From Solirubrobacteraceae bacterium (GTDB lineage: Bacteria > Actinomycetota > Thermoleophilia > Solirubrobacterales > Solirubrobacteraceae), in assembly GCA_029263125.1 (NCBI GenBank), contig JAJCYD010000048.1, positions 62,001 through 126,000 of the forward strand: DNA of 64,000 nt, written 5' to 3'. Made by a program: the position numbers and the translations under genes. The notes beneath the pieces were generated by a model. The model did not search any database, was not told where the DNA came from, and saw nothing but the letters and a program-made list of their open reading frames with translations. Below are positions 8,455-17,150 of this stretch, piece after piece (positions within the stretch are counted from its first letter, which is position 1; each line of letters opens with the position of its first letter).

Positions 8455-10377
8455 ATGGTCGCCAAGTTCCGCAACCCAGGGCTGTACCGAGCCGGCCTGT
8501 ACACCGTCTACGCCGTCGCGCTGGCCTACGCGATCATCTGGGTCTTCCGCACGTGGTACTCGCTGGATCCCGTGTTCAAGGGCGAGGCCGTGCTCGAGCT
8601 CGCGCTTTTCCTCTCGCCGCTGGGCTTCTTGATCGGCCTCGGCTCCTTCAGCTACTGGTTCCGCTGGGCGACGGGCAAGCCGACGATTCCGGAAGACCAC
8701 TCCGGCCACGGCGCACATTCCTGGCGCGACTACTTCAAGGTCAACACCGACCACAAGGTCATCGGCATCCAGTACGTCGTGACCTCGTTCGTCTTCTTCT
8801 TCATCGGCGGCCTGTTCGCGATGCTGATGCGCGCCGAGCTCGCGCAGCCCGGCCGCCAGTTCGTCGACTCGAGCACATTCAACGGGCTCTTCAGCGTCCA
8901 TGCGTCGCTGCTGATCTTCCTGTTCATCATCCCGGTCTTCGCCGGCCTGGCCAACTATGTCCTGCCGCTGATGATCGGCGCGCCCGACATGGCCTTCCCC
9001 CGCCTGAACGCGCTGTCCTTCTGGATGCTGCCGCTGGGCGGGATCATGATGCTGCTGTCCTTCCTGGCCCCCGGCGGCTCGTTTGCCAGCGGCTGGACGG
9101 CCTACGCGCCATTGGCGGTCACCGCGCCCGAGGGACAGGTGTTCTTCACGATCGGGGTGCAGTTCGCGGGCGCGTCGTCGATCGCGACCGCCCTGAACTT
9201 CCTCGTGACGATCATCACGATGCGTGCGCCCGGGATGAGCTTCTTCCGCATGCCGCTGCTGGTGTGGGCGAACTTCTCGACGTCGCTGCTCGTCGTCATC
9301 GCGACGCCGTTCATCGCCGTCTCGCAGTTCATGGTCTTCTTCGACCGAGCGCTGGGCTTCAACTTCTTCGAACCGGCCGGCGGCGGCGACGTGCTGATGT
9401 ACCAGCACATCTTCTGGTTCTACTCGCACCCGGCGGTCTACATCATGATGCTGCCCGGCTTCGGGATCGTGTCGGAGATCCTCGCCGTGAAGTCTCGAAA
9501 GCCGATCTTCGGCTATCGCATGATGGCCTTCTCGCTGCTGGCGATCGTCGTGCTCGGCTTCACGGTCTGGGCGCACCACATGTTCGTCTCGGGCATGCAG
9601 GACTGGATCCGCGTGCCGATGATGGTCACGACGGCGATCATCGCGGTACCGACCGGCATCAAGATCTTCTCCTGGCTGGCCACGCTGTGGCGAGGCGTCC
9701 TGCATCTCGACACACCGATGCTCTTCGCGCTCGGCTTCCTGACGATGTTCACGCTGGGCGGGATCTCGGGCGTGATGCTCGCGATCATCCCCGTGACGAT
9801 TCACGTCTCGGACACGTACTTCATCGTCGCCCACATCCACTACGTGCTGTTCGGCGGATCGCTGTTCACGATCTTCGCGGGCGTCTACTACTGGTTCCCG
9901 AAGATGACGGGCCGGATGTACGACGAGCGCCTGGGCAAGATCCACTTCTGGTCGACCTTCGTGTTCTTCAACCTGACGTTCGCGCCGATGCACGTGATCG
10001 GCATCCAGGGCATGCCGCGCCGCGTCGCCGACTACGCCGAGCAGTGGGCGACCTGGAACCTCATGATCACGATCGCGAGCTTCTTCTTGGGCCTCAGCGC
10101 GCTGGTCTTCGCCTACAACATGGTCGCCTCCTGGCGCGGCGGCCCGAAGGCCGAGTCCAACCCGTGGCGCGCGCTGACACTCGAGTGGCAGGTCACGTCG
10201 CCGCCGCCGATCTTCAACTTCGACGCGATCCCGACGGTCGTCGGCGGTCCCTATGAGTACGGCGTGCCCGGCGCCGTGCATGGCGTCCTCAAGGACGCCG
10301 AGGTCCCGACGCCGGTCGGCGCCGCGGCACATGGCGAAAGCGCCGGGACCACAGCCACTAAGGACGAGGAACACTGA
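8455..10377 (+). CDS. Cytochrome c oxidase subunit I, A2-type, with N-terminal extension (cluster 2)
   Basis: A 640-aa haem-copper subunit I. About 90 extra N-terminal residues contain two hydrophobic helices before the canonical start of the fold at NTDHKVIG. The CuB region reads YSHPAVY (residues 323-329): the channel glutamate is absent and the Tyr-Ser pair of A2-type oxidases (as in Thermus caa3) is present. AHHMF, PTGIKIF and HIHYVLFGG supply the other metal and K-channel residues. A Shine-Dalgarno AGGAG is visible upstream. The stop overlaps the start of the next gene (TGATG). Confidence 0.95.
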   Translation: MVAKFRNPGLYRAGLYTVYAVALAYAIIWVFRTWYSLDPVFKGEAVLELALFLSPLGFLIGLGSFSYWFRWATGKPTIPEDHSGHGAHSWRDYFKVNTDHKVIGIQYVVTSFVFFFIGGLFAMLMRAELAQPGRQFVDSSTFNGLFSVHASLLIFLFIIPVFAGLANYVLPLMIGAPDMAFPRLNALSFWMLPLGGIMMLLSFLAPGGSFASGWTAYAPLAVTAPEGQVFFTIGVQFAGASSIATALNFLVTIITMRAPGMSFFRMPLLVWANFSTSLLVVIATPFIAVSQFMVFFDRALGFNFFEPAGGGDVLMYQHIFWFYSHPAVYIMMLPGFGIVSEILAVKSRKPIFGYRMMAFSLLAIVVLGFTVWAHHMFVSGMQDWIRVPMMVTTAIIAVPTGIKIFSWLATLWRGVLHLDTPMLFALGFLTMFTLGGISGVMLAIIPVTIHVSDTYFIVAHIHYVLFGGSLFTIFAGVYYWFPKMTGRMYDERLGKIHFWSTFVFFNLTFAPMHVIGIQGMPRRVADYAEQWATWNLMITIASFFLGLSALVFAYNMVASWRGGPKAESNPWRALTLEWQVTSPPPIFNFDAIPTVVGGPYEYGVPGAVHGVLKDAEVPTPVGAAAHGESAGTTATKDEEH

Positions 10378-11213
10378 TGCCGCACATCCTCGTCGTCGCG
10401 AACCAGACGATCGCCGGCGCCAAGCTGCTGGACCTCGTCCGTGAGCGGGCCGCGCAGCCGGACACGAGCTTCACGCTCGTCGTGCCGATGACCAGGCCGC
10501 GCTCGGGCTACGTCATCTACGACGATGCCGTGCGCGACTCCGCGCAGGTGCGCCTCGACCTGACGCTCTCCTACCTGCGTGGCGAGGAGGTCGTCGCCAG
10601 CGGTGAGCTCGGCGACGAGGATCCCTTCACCGCCACGCTCGACGCGGTCGACGAGTACCACCCCGACGAGGTCATCATCTCGACGATGCCCCACGCGTCG
10701 TCCGGCTGGCTGCGGCGCGACCTGATCGAACGCATCCAGGATGCGTCCAGCGTGCCCGTGACGCACGTCGTCTCCGACATGGACGCCGAAGGCCTGCCCT
10801 TCGAGGTCACGCTCGTCGTCGCAAACGTGACCGCCGGACGAGGCGTGCTGCGTGCTCGCTTGAACGAGATAGCCGCAGAGGCCGAGGACATGCTCTTCAT
10901 CGTCGTCGTGCCGCTGGAGGCAGGCGGAGACGGGCGCGCGGCGGCCGTGGCGCGAGCGCGACTGGGCAACACCCTTGATCGCATGCGCCGCGAAGGTCTG
11001 CTCGTCGCTGGCATGATCGGCGACCCCGATCCCTACACGGCCGCGATGAACGCACTGCAGTTCTTCCGCGTCTCGAAGATCGTCGTCTCGACGCTGCCCG
11101 TGACCCGTTCGGGCTGGCTGCGAGCGGACCTGATCTCGCGCCTGCGCAAGGCATCCAACCTCGAGGTCGAGCACATCGTCGCCGAGCCCGAGCCCGCTGG
11201 GAGAGCACACTGA
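10377..11213 (+). CDS. Tandem universal-stress-protein-like domain protein inside the oxidase operon
   Basis: A 278-aa soluble protein made of two related Rossmann-like halves (about 1-137 and 138-278). Each half begins with a hydrophobic strand (ILVVANQT; VTLVVANVT). Each ends with the same block: a GD-x-DP(F/Y)TA segment, a strand reading IISTMP or VVSTLP, then SGWLR-x-DLI-x-R. This resembles UspA-like alpha/beta domains, but I do not see a clear GxxG-x9-GS nucleotide motif. It overlaps by one base with both subunit I (upstream) and subunit III (downstream), so it must be co-translated with the oxidase. Function unknown; assembly or sensing is only a guess. Confidence 0.8.
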   Translation: MPHILVVANQTIAGAKLLDLVRERAAQPDTSFTLVVPMTRPRSGYVIYDDAVRDSAQVRLDLTLSYLRGEEVVASGELGDEDPFTATLDAVDEYHPDEVIISTMPHASSGWLRRDLIERIQDASSVPVTHVVSDMDAEGLPFEVTLVVANVTAGRGVLRARLNEIAAEAEDMLFIVVVPLEAGGDGRAAAVARARLGNTLDRMRREGLLVAGMIGDPDPYTAAMNALQFFRVSKIVVSTLPVTRSGWLRADLISRLRKASNLEVEHIVAEPEPAGRAH

Positions 11214-11848
11214 TGGAAGCCGCCGGCATCAGCGCCTCGGTGGCGCTTGAGCACCACGACGATCACGACCACCATGGGCCGCCGCCGGCCAACCGCAGCT
11301 CGCGCGTCGATTCCGAGTTGCTCGGGATGCTGCTGTTCATCATCTCGGAGATCATGGTGTTCGGGGCCTTCTTCACGGCCTACTTCTTCATCCGCTTCGT
11401 GGCGGTGGGACACCAGTGGTTCCCCTTCGACCGCTACGAGCTGCCCGTCGCCATCGCCGGCGTGAACACCGCCATCCTGCTGAGCTCCTCGCTGACGCTG
11501 CACTGGGCGCAGCTGTCGGTGAAGAACGGCAACCGCTTCGGCCTCAAGGCGGGGATGCTGCTGACGTCCCTGCTCGGCCTGACGTTCCTGTGCATCCAGA
11601 TCAACGAGTACGTGCACATCGGCTTCGCCCCCCAGGAGAACGCGCAGGCCACGATCTTCTATGGGCTGACCGGGCTGCACGGGGCGCACGTGTTCATCGG
11701 CCTCACGCTGCTGGTCATGGTCACGGTGCGCGCGTTCCGCGGGCACTTCAGTGCCGAGCACCATCACGGCGTCGAGGTCCCAGGCATCTACTGGCACTTC
11801 GTCGACGTCATGTGGATCGTCGTGTACACGACGATCTACATCCTCTAG
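11213..11848 (+). CDS. ctaE: Cytochrome c oxidase subunit III
   Basis: A 211-aa membrane protein of the CtaE/CoxC family, which stabilises subunit I and its proton uptake. A His-rich N-terminus (HHDDHDHH, about 14-21) precedes five hydrophobic helices. Family signatures include SEIMVFGAFF, GLHGAHVFIGL and YWHFVDVMWIVVY at the C-terminus. The start overlaps the stop of the USP-like gene (TGATG). It is the only subunit III gene in the window, so it may also serve cluster 1, which lacks one. Confidence 0.94.
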   Translation: MEAAGISASVALEHHDDHDHHGPPPANRSSRVDSELLGMLLFIISEIMVFGAFFTAYFFIRFVAVGHQWFPFDRYELPVAIAGVNTAILLSSSLTLHWAQLSVKNGNRFGLKAGMLLTSLLGLTFLCIQINEYVHIGFAPQENAQATIFYGLTGLHGAHVFIGLTLLVMVTVRAFRGHFSAEHHHGVEVPGIYWHFVDVMWIVVYTTIYIL

Positions 11849-11874
11849 CGTTCCCCCGGCGTGAACCGCTCGTC

Positions 11875-12003
11875 ATGAGCCGCTCTGGCCGGCGGCCACG
11901 GCCCTGGGAGTCCGAGCAGGCCGCCTTCGCCTTCCTCGTGCGCGTCCTGGCGATCGCGGTGGCACTGGTCGTGCTGTCGCTGATCGTCAAGGCGATCCTG
12001 TAG
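11875..12003 (+). CDS. Small membrane peptide at the end of oxidase cluster 2 (42 aa)
   Basis: A 42-aa peptide: basic N-terminus (SRSGRRPRPWE) then a single hydrophobic helix (about 19-41). It sits 26 nt downstream of ctaE in the same direction. Short one-helix subunits often close oxidase operons, and that is the likely role, but no motif confirms it. Confidence 0.5.
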   Translation: MSRSGRRPRPWESEQAAFAFLVRVLAIAVALVVLSLIVKAIL

Positions 12004-12108
12004 CGACGGCGCGATGCGATCGGGCGAGCGCGATGCGCTCCCGACGCCCAGCGCCAGCGCATCCCGGCCGGGCGACTGACCACAGGGGCCGAGCCGGACG
12101 GCACAGCC

Positions 12109-12852
12109 CTACTTGACGGTGAGGACGCCTTCCATGCCGGCGGCGCGATGGCCCGGCAGGGTGCAGTAGTACTCGTAGGTGCCGGCCTTGGCGACGAAGG
12201 ACACCTTCGAGACGCCGCCGTTCACGACGTCCTCGCCGTCCTCGTCGACGCCGTTGCCTTCGACCGCGATGTCGTGCACGACCGCGGACTCATTCGGCGA
12301 GTCGATCTCCAGCGGGCCGGGGGTGGCCGACGCCTTCTCCGTCGTGTACGCGAGCTGGCCGTTGGGGTCCGCCGGGATCGCGAGCTTGCCGTCCTTGGCG
12401 ACGGCGGGCTTCCCGGCTCCCGATGCCGCCACCGCCGAGCCGAGGCGACCCGTGTCCTTGCCGCCCAGCGACGCGACGCTCGCCACGTACGCGGCGACGT
12501 CCACAGCCTCCTGGCCCTCGACGAGCTTGGGCGGCATGTAGGCCGGGCTGTCCTTGGGCAGCCTGGCGGGATGCAGAATCTGCTGGAGCACGACGCCGCG
12601 CACGGTGTCGCGCCCGAAGCCCTCGCTGAGCGACCTGCGGAAGGCCTCGTCGAGGTCCGGTCCGACGGTGCCCTTGGTCTCGGCCCGGTTGAGGACGTGA
12701 CACGCGCTGCAGGCCTTGACGAAGGCCTGCTTGCCGGCGATCAGGTCGGCGTCGTCTGGCACACCGTCGCTCCCGCAGGCAGCGAGGCCCGCGGCCAGCG
12801 CACCGCCCGCTGCGAGGCCGAGAATCCTGATGGTCAATGGTGTCCTAGCCAT
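12109..12852 (-). CDS. Lipoprotein with cytochrome c and C-terminal cupredoxin domains
   Basis: A 247-aa predicted lipoprotein with two redox domains. The signal peptide ends in the lipobox LAAC (Cys26). A class I cytochrome c follows, with CSACH at 48-52 and probable axial Met106 (YMPPK). A linker (about 130-175) leads to a plastocyanin-like domain with the type 1 copper ligands His193, Cys230, His235 and Met240 (C-x4-H-x4-M). It is anchored outside the membrane and lies convergent to the caa3 oxidase operon, so an electron-donor role for one of the oxidases is likely. TAGAGT ends 11 nt upstream of the ATG. Confidence 0.88.
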   Translation of the reverse strand: MARTPLTIRILGLAAGGALAAGLAACGSDGVPDDADLIAGKQAFVKACSACHVLNRAETKGTVGPDLDEAFRRSLSEGFGRDTVRGVVLQQILHPARLPKDSPAYMPPKLVEGQEAVDVAAYVASVASLGGKDTGRLGSAVAASGAGKPAVAKDGKLAIPADPNGQLAYTTEKASATPGPLEIDSPNESAVVHDIAVEGNGVDEDGEDVVNGGVSKVSFVAKAGTYEYYCTLPGHRAAGMEGVLTVK

Positions 12853-12977
12853 GGGCGCGCGGGACTCTATCCGAGCCGACCGACGACGTGCGGCAACCCT
12901 CCAGCCTCGGCCGACGCGCGTCCGGACGGTCGCCGATCGCGGGCCTCGCCACCGGCGTGTTGGTAGGGTTCGCCGCT

Positions 12978-13244
12978 GTGTCAGCTGCCCAGCGCTACCG
13001 CATGCGAGCCCCGTCCACCGACCGCGAGATCATCGTGGAGGCCGAATCTGGGCGCGTCTACGTGGATCGCGAAACCGGCGAGACGTTGGAGGTCGTCGGC
13101 AAGCTCTTGCCACTGGCTCCCTCGGAGTCCAAGCTGCCGTGGGCCGTCGAGCACCTGCGCTTCTGCAACTGGTGCGACCAGCTCGCCCAGCGCGACCTCA
13201 ACGACTGCCCGCACTGCGACCGGCGCATGGACCCGGTCGCCTGA
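12978..13244 (+). CDS. Small protein with C-terminal zinc-ribbon-like motif
   Basis: An 88-aa hypothetical protein. Its C-terminus has two CxxC pairs (FCNWC and CPHC, 14 residues apart), which looks like a zinc ribbon. The middle is charged, with no hydrophobic helix. I chose GTG 12978 because TAGGGT (12964-12969) lies 8 nt upstream; an in-frame GTG at 12888 would add 30 Arg/Gly-rich residues. No known function. Confidence 0.55.
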   Translation: MSAAQRYRMRAPSTDREIIVEAESGRVYVDRETGETLEVVGKLLPLAPSESKLPWAVEHLRFCNWCDQLAQRDLNDCPHCDRRMDPVA

Positions 13245-13258
13245 CCTGCGGTCGCGCG

Positions 13259-13645
13259 ATGCGCCCGCGCTGGACGGCGTTGCTGACAGCCCTGGCGCTT
13301 GCGGGCGCGGCCGGTGGCTGCGGAGCCGACGACGAGCTCTCGACCGACATTCCTCGCACGTCGCCGGATCTGACGATCCCCACGGCGACGACCGGCGTCG
13401 CTCCGGATCCCGCCACGACGACGCCGTCGACGACCGACACCACGACAGCGCCGCCCGCCGCCGCGCAACCGGCCACGCCCGCGCCCGCGGCGCCGACGAC
13501 GCCGCCACCGCCACCTCCCCCCGCGTCCACGACAGGCGGTGCCGGGCCTCCCGGCGGTGCACAGTCCACGACCGGTGGAGCCCGGGCGGACCCCGAGTTT
13601 CAGAACTTCTGCCGCGACAACCCCGGCGCACCGCCGCCCTGCTGA
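13259..13645 (+). CDS. Putative Pro/Thr-rich lipoprotein
   Basis: A 128-aa secreted protein: short basic N-terminus, hydrophobic stretch, then a lipobox-like AAGGC (Cys about 21). The mature part is low-complexity, rich in Thr, Pro and Ala (about 45-105), and ends with a compact Cys-containing tail (FCRDNPGAPPPC). It probably acts as a surface-anchored spacer. The reading frame shows strong GC bias and a clear signal peptide, but there is no recognisable domain. Confidence 0.6.
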   Translation: MRPRWTALLTALALAGAAGGCGADDELSTDIPRTSPDLTIPTATTGVAPDPATTTPSTTDTTTAPPAAAQPATPAPAAPTTPPPPPPPASTTGGAGPPGGAQSTTGGARADPEFQNFCRDNPGAPPPC

Positions 13646-13650
13646 GACGC

Positions 13651-13672
13651 CGCGTCGGAGGCCGCCGACGCG
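13651..13672 (+). terminator. Hairpin after the lipoprotein gene
   Basis: A perfect 8-bp inverted repeat, CGCGTCGG/CCGACGCG, with a 6-nt loop starts 5 nt after the stop codon. No T-run follows, which is common for terminator-like hairpins in high-G+C actinobacteria. The rest of the gap to 13845 shows nothing else. Confidence 0.45.
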
Positions 13673-13844
13673 ATGTGGGTCCGAAGCAGGAATACGTGCG
13701 CGGGTGTGGCTGCCCGATCGTGGATGCAGGCGACGCGCGCGAGCACAGGCGGGCACCGACCAGCCCGTCGAGCATCGCCCGTGGCGTCTGGCGCCGCGAG
13801 ACGGTGGCCAGACACCGCAGGCATTCCTGCTCGGCCCCTTAGCG

Positions 13845-14567
13845 CTACTTGTCCTTCGTCTCCGAGGACGGCTTGACGGGATCGCTGATGAAGGTCGCGC
13901 TGTAGGTCATGCGCACACCCTTGTAGAGGCAGTGGAAGGTCGCCGACCTACGCCGTCCGAGCAGCCCGAACTGCGTCGTCACGTCGCCGCAGCCGCTCTT
14001 GTCACGACTGGCGCGCCACGACGTGCCCGATGCAAGGCCCAACTGCATCGCGGGGGCCCACGTCGGAACCGTCAACCCGACGTACTGGCCCTTGTTGATC
14101 GGCAGCGATCGCTTCAGCGGGAACTGAACGACCTGGCCGAACCAGTCGTCGAGATCCTCCATCGGCGCCTTGGCCACGACCTTGCGGACGAGGTTCTTGC
14201 GCGGCGAGAGCACGACGACCGCGGCCTGCGAGGTACGGCCGAAGCGCTCCACGAAGAATTCCGTCTGCTTGGGTCCGGGCTTGCCCAGCGCGATCGTCCA
14301 GGCGACGATGCGGCCTTTCGCCGGCGCCTTGTACAGGCTGCGGTCGGGACCGACCTTCGCCTGGTAGCCCGTGAGCTTGGTCAGCGCCTGACAGCTTTCG
14401 TCGGGTGGCACGGGGACGGCGGTGACGCCCGCATCGGGGCAGCTGCCGCGGAGGCCCTCTCCGAGCTCTCCCAGCTCCTGGATGGCCGCCGACGAGGCGG
14501 CGGGCAGGGCGAGCGTTATGGCCAGCGCCGCTGCTGCGAGGCTTGTGATTGCGAAATGGCGTCTCAT
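13845..14567 (-). CDS. Secreted protein of unknown function
   Basis: A 240-aa exported protein. The start was placed at ATG 14567 because it gives a clean signal peptide (basic MRRHF, hydrophobic Ala/Leu core, cleavage near ASSAAI), whereas the longer reading frame would add 47 unlikely residues. The mature part has four cysteines (SCPD, SCQA, GCGD, HCLY), probably disulphide-forming. No known domain is recognised. It diverges from the ABC exporter operon. Confidence 0.6.
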   Translation of the reverse strand: MRRHFAITSLAAAALAITLALPAASSAAIQELGELGEGLRGSCPDAGVTAVPVPPDESCQALTKLTGYQAKVGPDRSLYKAPAKGRIVAWTIALGKPGPKQTEFFVERFGRTSQAAVVVLSPRKNLVRKVVAKAPMEDLDDWFGQVVQFPLKRSLPINKGQYVGLTVPTWAPAMQLGLASGTSWRASRDKSGCGDVTTQFGLLGRRRSATFHCLYKGVRMTYSATFISDPVKPSSETKDK

Positions 14568-14640
14568 GTCGAATTCCAACACGGCCCCCCCAGCGATGTT
14601 GCGTCCCCAGAAGAAGTTGCGCGTGCAATAGAATAGTCGG

Positions 14641-15615
14641 ATCGACGCGATCGAAGTCAGAGGGCTGCAGCGAGCGTTCAAGGGGGGCCTGAAGGCGGTC
14701 GACGGCATCGACCTGTCGGTGGCGCCGGGCGAGGTCTACGGCTTCCTCGGACCCAACGGGGCCGGCAAGACCACGACGGTCCGAATGCTCGTCACGCTGC
14801 TGCTTCCCACCGGCGGCCATGCACGCGTCGCCGGCCACGACGTCGCCACCGAACCGGGGCTGGTTCGCCGCCGGATCGGCGTCGCCCTGCAGGAGGCGGC
14901 GCTGGACCCGCTGATGACCGGCTCCGAGCTCATCGAGCTGCAGGCGACGCTGCACGGGATCGCGCCGCGCACCGTGCGCGCGCGCGGCTCGCAGCTCATG
15001 GAGCGCGTGGGGCTCAGCGGCGCGGCCGGTCGCCGTGCCGGCACCTACTCCGGCGGCATGCGGCGGCGCCTGGATCTCGCGATGGCGCTGATCCACGAGC
15101 CCGAGGTGCTGTTCCTCGACGAGCCGACGACCGGCCTGGATCCGACGTCGCGGCTGACGCTGTGGGACGAGGTCCGGCGCCTGCGCGACGACGGCACGAC
15201 GGTCTTCCTCACGACCCAGTATCTCGAGGAGGCCGACCAGCTCTGCGACCGGCTGGGGATCATCGCCGACGGCAGGATCGTCGCCGATGGGACCCCGGCG
15301 GCACTGAAGGCCGACATCGGCCGGCCACATCTGGATCTCGTCCTCGCCGACGGCTCGGATCTGAGCGCTGCTCGCGAGGTGGTCACCCGCTTCGGAGACC
15401 AGCGACCGTCGACCGAGGGCTGCCACCTGTCGATCGCGCTCGCGCACGGCGCGGCCGACATCGCCCCGATCCTGCGGGCCCTGGACGACGCGGACTTCGT
15501 CGTCGCCGAGCTCGAGCTCAAGCAGCCGACGCTCGACGACGTCTTCCTGGACAAGACCGGCGAGCATCTCGAGGGCGCCGACGAGCCTGAGGCAGCCGTG
15601 CCGGAAGTCGTATGA
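14641..15615 (+). CDS. ABC-2 exporter ATP-binding protein (DrrA-like); start codon anomalous
   Basis: ATPase subunit of an ABC-2 type exporter. Walker A GPNGAGKTTT, signature YSGGMRRRLD, Walker B VLFLDEPTTGLDP and the switch His region are all present. The last 80 residues form the extra domain of drug/polysaccharide exporters. The first canonical start, GTG 14719, would remove the first beta-strands. The homologous N-terminus (AIEVRGLQRAF) is encoded upstream and begins at ATC 14641, just after an in-frame stop at 14629. I therefore give 14641, with 14719 as the conservative alternative. TAGAAT (14629-14634) lies 6 nt before it. Overlaps the permease gene by ATGA. Confidence 0.85.
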   Translation: MDAIEVRGLQRAFKGGLKAVDGIDLSVAPGEVYGFLGPNGAGKTTTVRMLVTLLLPTGGHARVAGHDVATEPGLVRRRIGVALQEAALDPLMTGSELIELQATLHGIAPRTVRARGSQLMERVGLSGAAGRRAGTYSGGMRRRLDLAMALIHEPEVLFLDEPTTGLDPTSRLTLWDEVRRLRDDGTTVFLTTQYLEEADQLCDRLGIIADGRIVADGTPAALKADIGRPHLDLVLADGSDLSAAREVVTRFGDQRPSTEGCHLSIALAHGAADIAPILRALDDADFVVAELELKQPTLDDVFLDKTGEHLEGADEPEAAVPEVV

Positions 15616-16379
15616 GGCGGGCTACCGTCGCCCTCGCGCGGCGTGCGCTGGTCAACGCCTTTCGCCGGCCGCAGTTTCTCGCCCCCCTCGTCCTCTTCCC
15701 ATCGCTGTTCTTGGCGATCAACGTCGGCGGCTTGGGAGCGACCCGGGAGCTGGACGGCTTTCCCGCCGTCGACGGCTTTCTTGACTACCAGCTCGCGGCG
15801 GCGATCCTGCAATCGCTGCTGATCGGCGGCGTGACCGCCGGCATCGCCGCGGCACTGGACATCGAGGAAGGCTTCTTCGACCGGCTCGTCGCCTCCCCCA
15901 CCCCGCGCATCGCGATCGTGCTGGGCCGGGTGCTCGCAGCGAGCGTCATCGCGTTCCTGCAAGTCGTCTACTTCCTCGTCCTCGGATTCGTGTTCGGCGC
16001 CTCGATCAAGGGCGGCGTGGTCGGCGTGGCGTGCGTGCTGGCGATCGGCGTGGTCGCCGGCACGGGCTTCGGAGCGATCGGCGTGCTGATCGCGTTGCGC
16101 GCGCGCAACGCCTCGACGGTGCAGGGGATCTTCCCGCTGGTCTTCGTCGTGCTGTTCATCTCGTCGGCGTTCTTTCCGCTGGAGCTGCTGTCCGCGCCGG
16201 CCGACGTGATCGCCCGGTACAACCCGCTGTCGTTCATCGCCGACGGCATGCGCCAACCGATCGCGTTCTCCAACGAGGCCTGGCCGGTGGTGCAGGGACT
16301 GCTGGCGGCGGCCGGCATCGCGGCAGCGTCGATCGGGCTCTCGCTGCTGGCGTTGCGCGGCAGGCTGCGGCGCGCATGA
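15612..16379 (+). CDS. ABC-2 type permease (first subunit)
   Basis: A 255-aa membrane subunit of the ABC-2 family with about six hydrophobic helices. Features include the cytoplasmic segment EGFFDRLVASPTPR after the second helix and the family-typical PLSFIADGMRQP before the last helix. It is translationally coupled to the ATPase upstream and to the second permease downstream (ATGA at both junctions). With them it forms a complete exporter; antibiotic, lipid or polysaccharide substrates are all possible. Confidence 0.88.
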   Translation: MRRATVALARRALVNAFRRPQFLAPLVLFPSLFLAINVGGLGATRELDGFPAVDGFLDYQLAAAILQSLLIGGVTAGIAAALDIEEGFFDRLVASPTPRIAIVLGRVLAASVIAFLQVVYFLVLGFVFGASIKGGVVGVACVLAIGVVAGTGFGAIGVLIALRARNASTVQGIFPLVFVVLFISSAFFPLELLSAPADVIARYNPLSFIADGMRQPIAFSNEAWPVVQGLLAAAGIAAASIGLSLLALRGRLRRA

Positions 16380-17140
16380 CCGGCCATCTGAATGTCGTCG
16401 GGGCGCTCATGCGCCGCGGCCTCAACGAGATCCTGCGCGTGCCCGCCGGAGCGCTACCGGGCGTCATCGCCCCGACGATCTTCATGCTCGGCCTCGCGGC
16501 CGTCTTCGGCAAGGCCGCCACGCTCGAAAGCTATGAGGGCGTGAGCTTCCTGGCGTTCATCCTGCCCGTCGGCATGCTGCAGGGGGCCGGCTTCACCGGC
16601 GCGGCGACGGGCGTCAATCTCGCCCGCGACATCGAGCGCGGCTGGTTTGATCGCATGCTGCTCGCCCCGACCCCGCGCCCGGTGCTGCTCGCGGGCTTCG
16701 TGGCGTCCGCGAGTCTGCGTGCGCTGCTGCCTGCGAGCTTCCTGCTGATCGTGGCGCTCGCGCTCGGCGTGGGCTGGCCCGGCCTGCTGGAGCTGCTGAT
16801 CGCCGCGGTCCTCGTGATGGGCCTCGCCGCCGTCGTGGCGTGCTACGCGACGCTCGTCGCGCTGCGGTTTCGCACGCAGCAGGCGGCCCCGTTGATGCAG
16901 ATCGGCTCGTTCATCGCCGTGCTCTTCACGACGTCCTACGCCCCGCGCGAGCTGCTGGCCGGCTGGTTGGGCACGATCGCCGACGTCAACCCCGTGACGC
17001 ACGTGCTCGAAGGCGTCCGCCAGGGCTTCGTCGGCGATGTGACGTGGGCGCAGACCTGGCCCGCGCTCGTGTCCATCGTGGCGCTCGTCGCCGTCTTCGG
17101 CGCCCTCGCGGTGCGCGGCATGCGCCGCCAGGGCCGCTAA
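16376..17140 (+). CDS. ABC-2 type permease (second subunit)
   Basis: A 254-aa paralogue of the preceding permease with the same pattern (IERGWFDRMLLAPTPR; NPVTHVLEGVRQ before the last helix). The start ATG overlaps the upstream TGA, which fixes it at 16376. Two different permease genes suggest a heterodimeric transmembrane pore. It is followed 10 nt later by a methyltransferase gene, which may modify the exported compound. Confidence 0.88.
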   Translation: MTGHLNVVGALMRRGLNEILRVPAGALPGVIAPTIFMLGLAAVFGKAATLESYEGVSFLAFILPVGMLQGAGFTGAATGVNLARDIERGWFDRMLLAPTPRPVLLAGFVASASLRALLPASFLLIVALALGVGWPGLLELLIAAVLVMGLAAVVACYATLVALRFRTQQAAPLMQIGSFIAVLFTTSYAPRELLAGWLGTIADVNPVTHVLEGVRQGFVGDVTWAQTWPALVSIVALVAVFGALAVRGMRRQGR

Positions 17141-17150
17141 GCGGGCGTCG

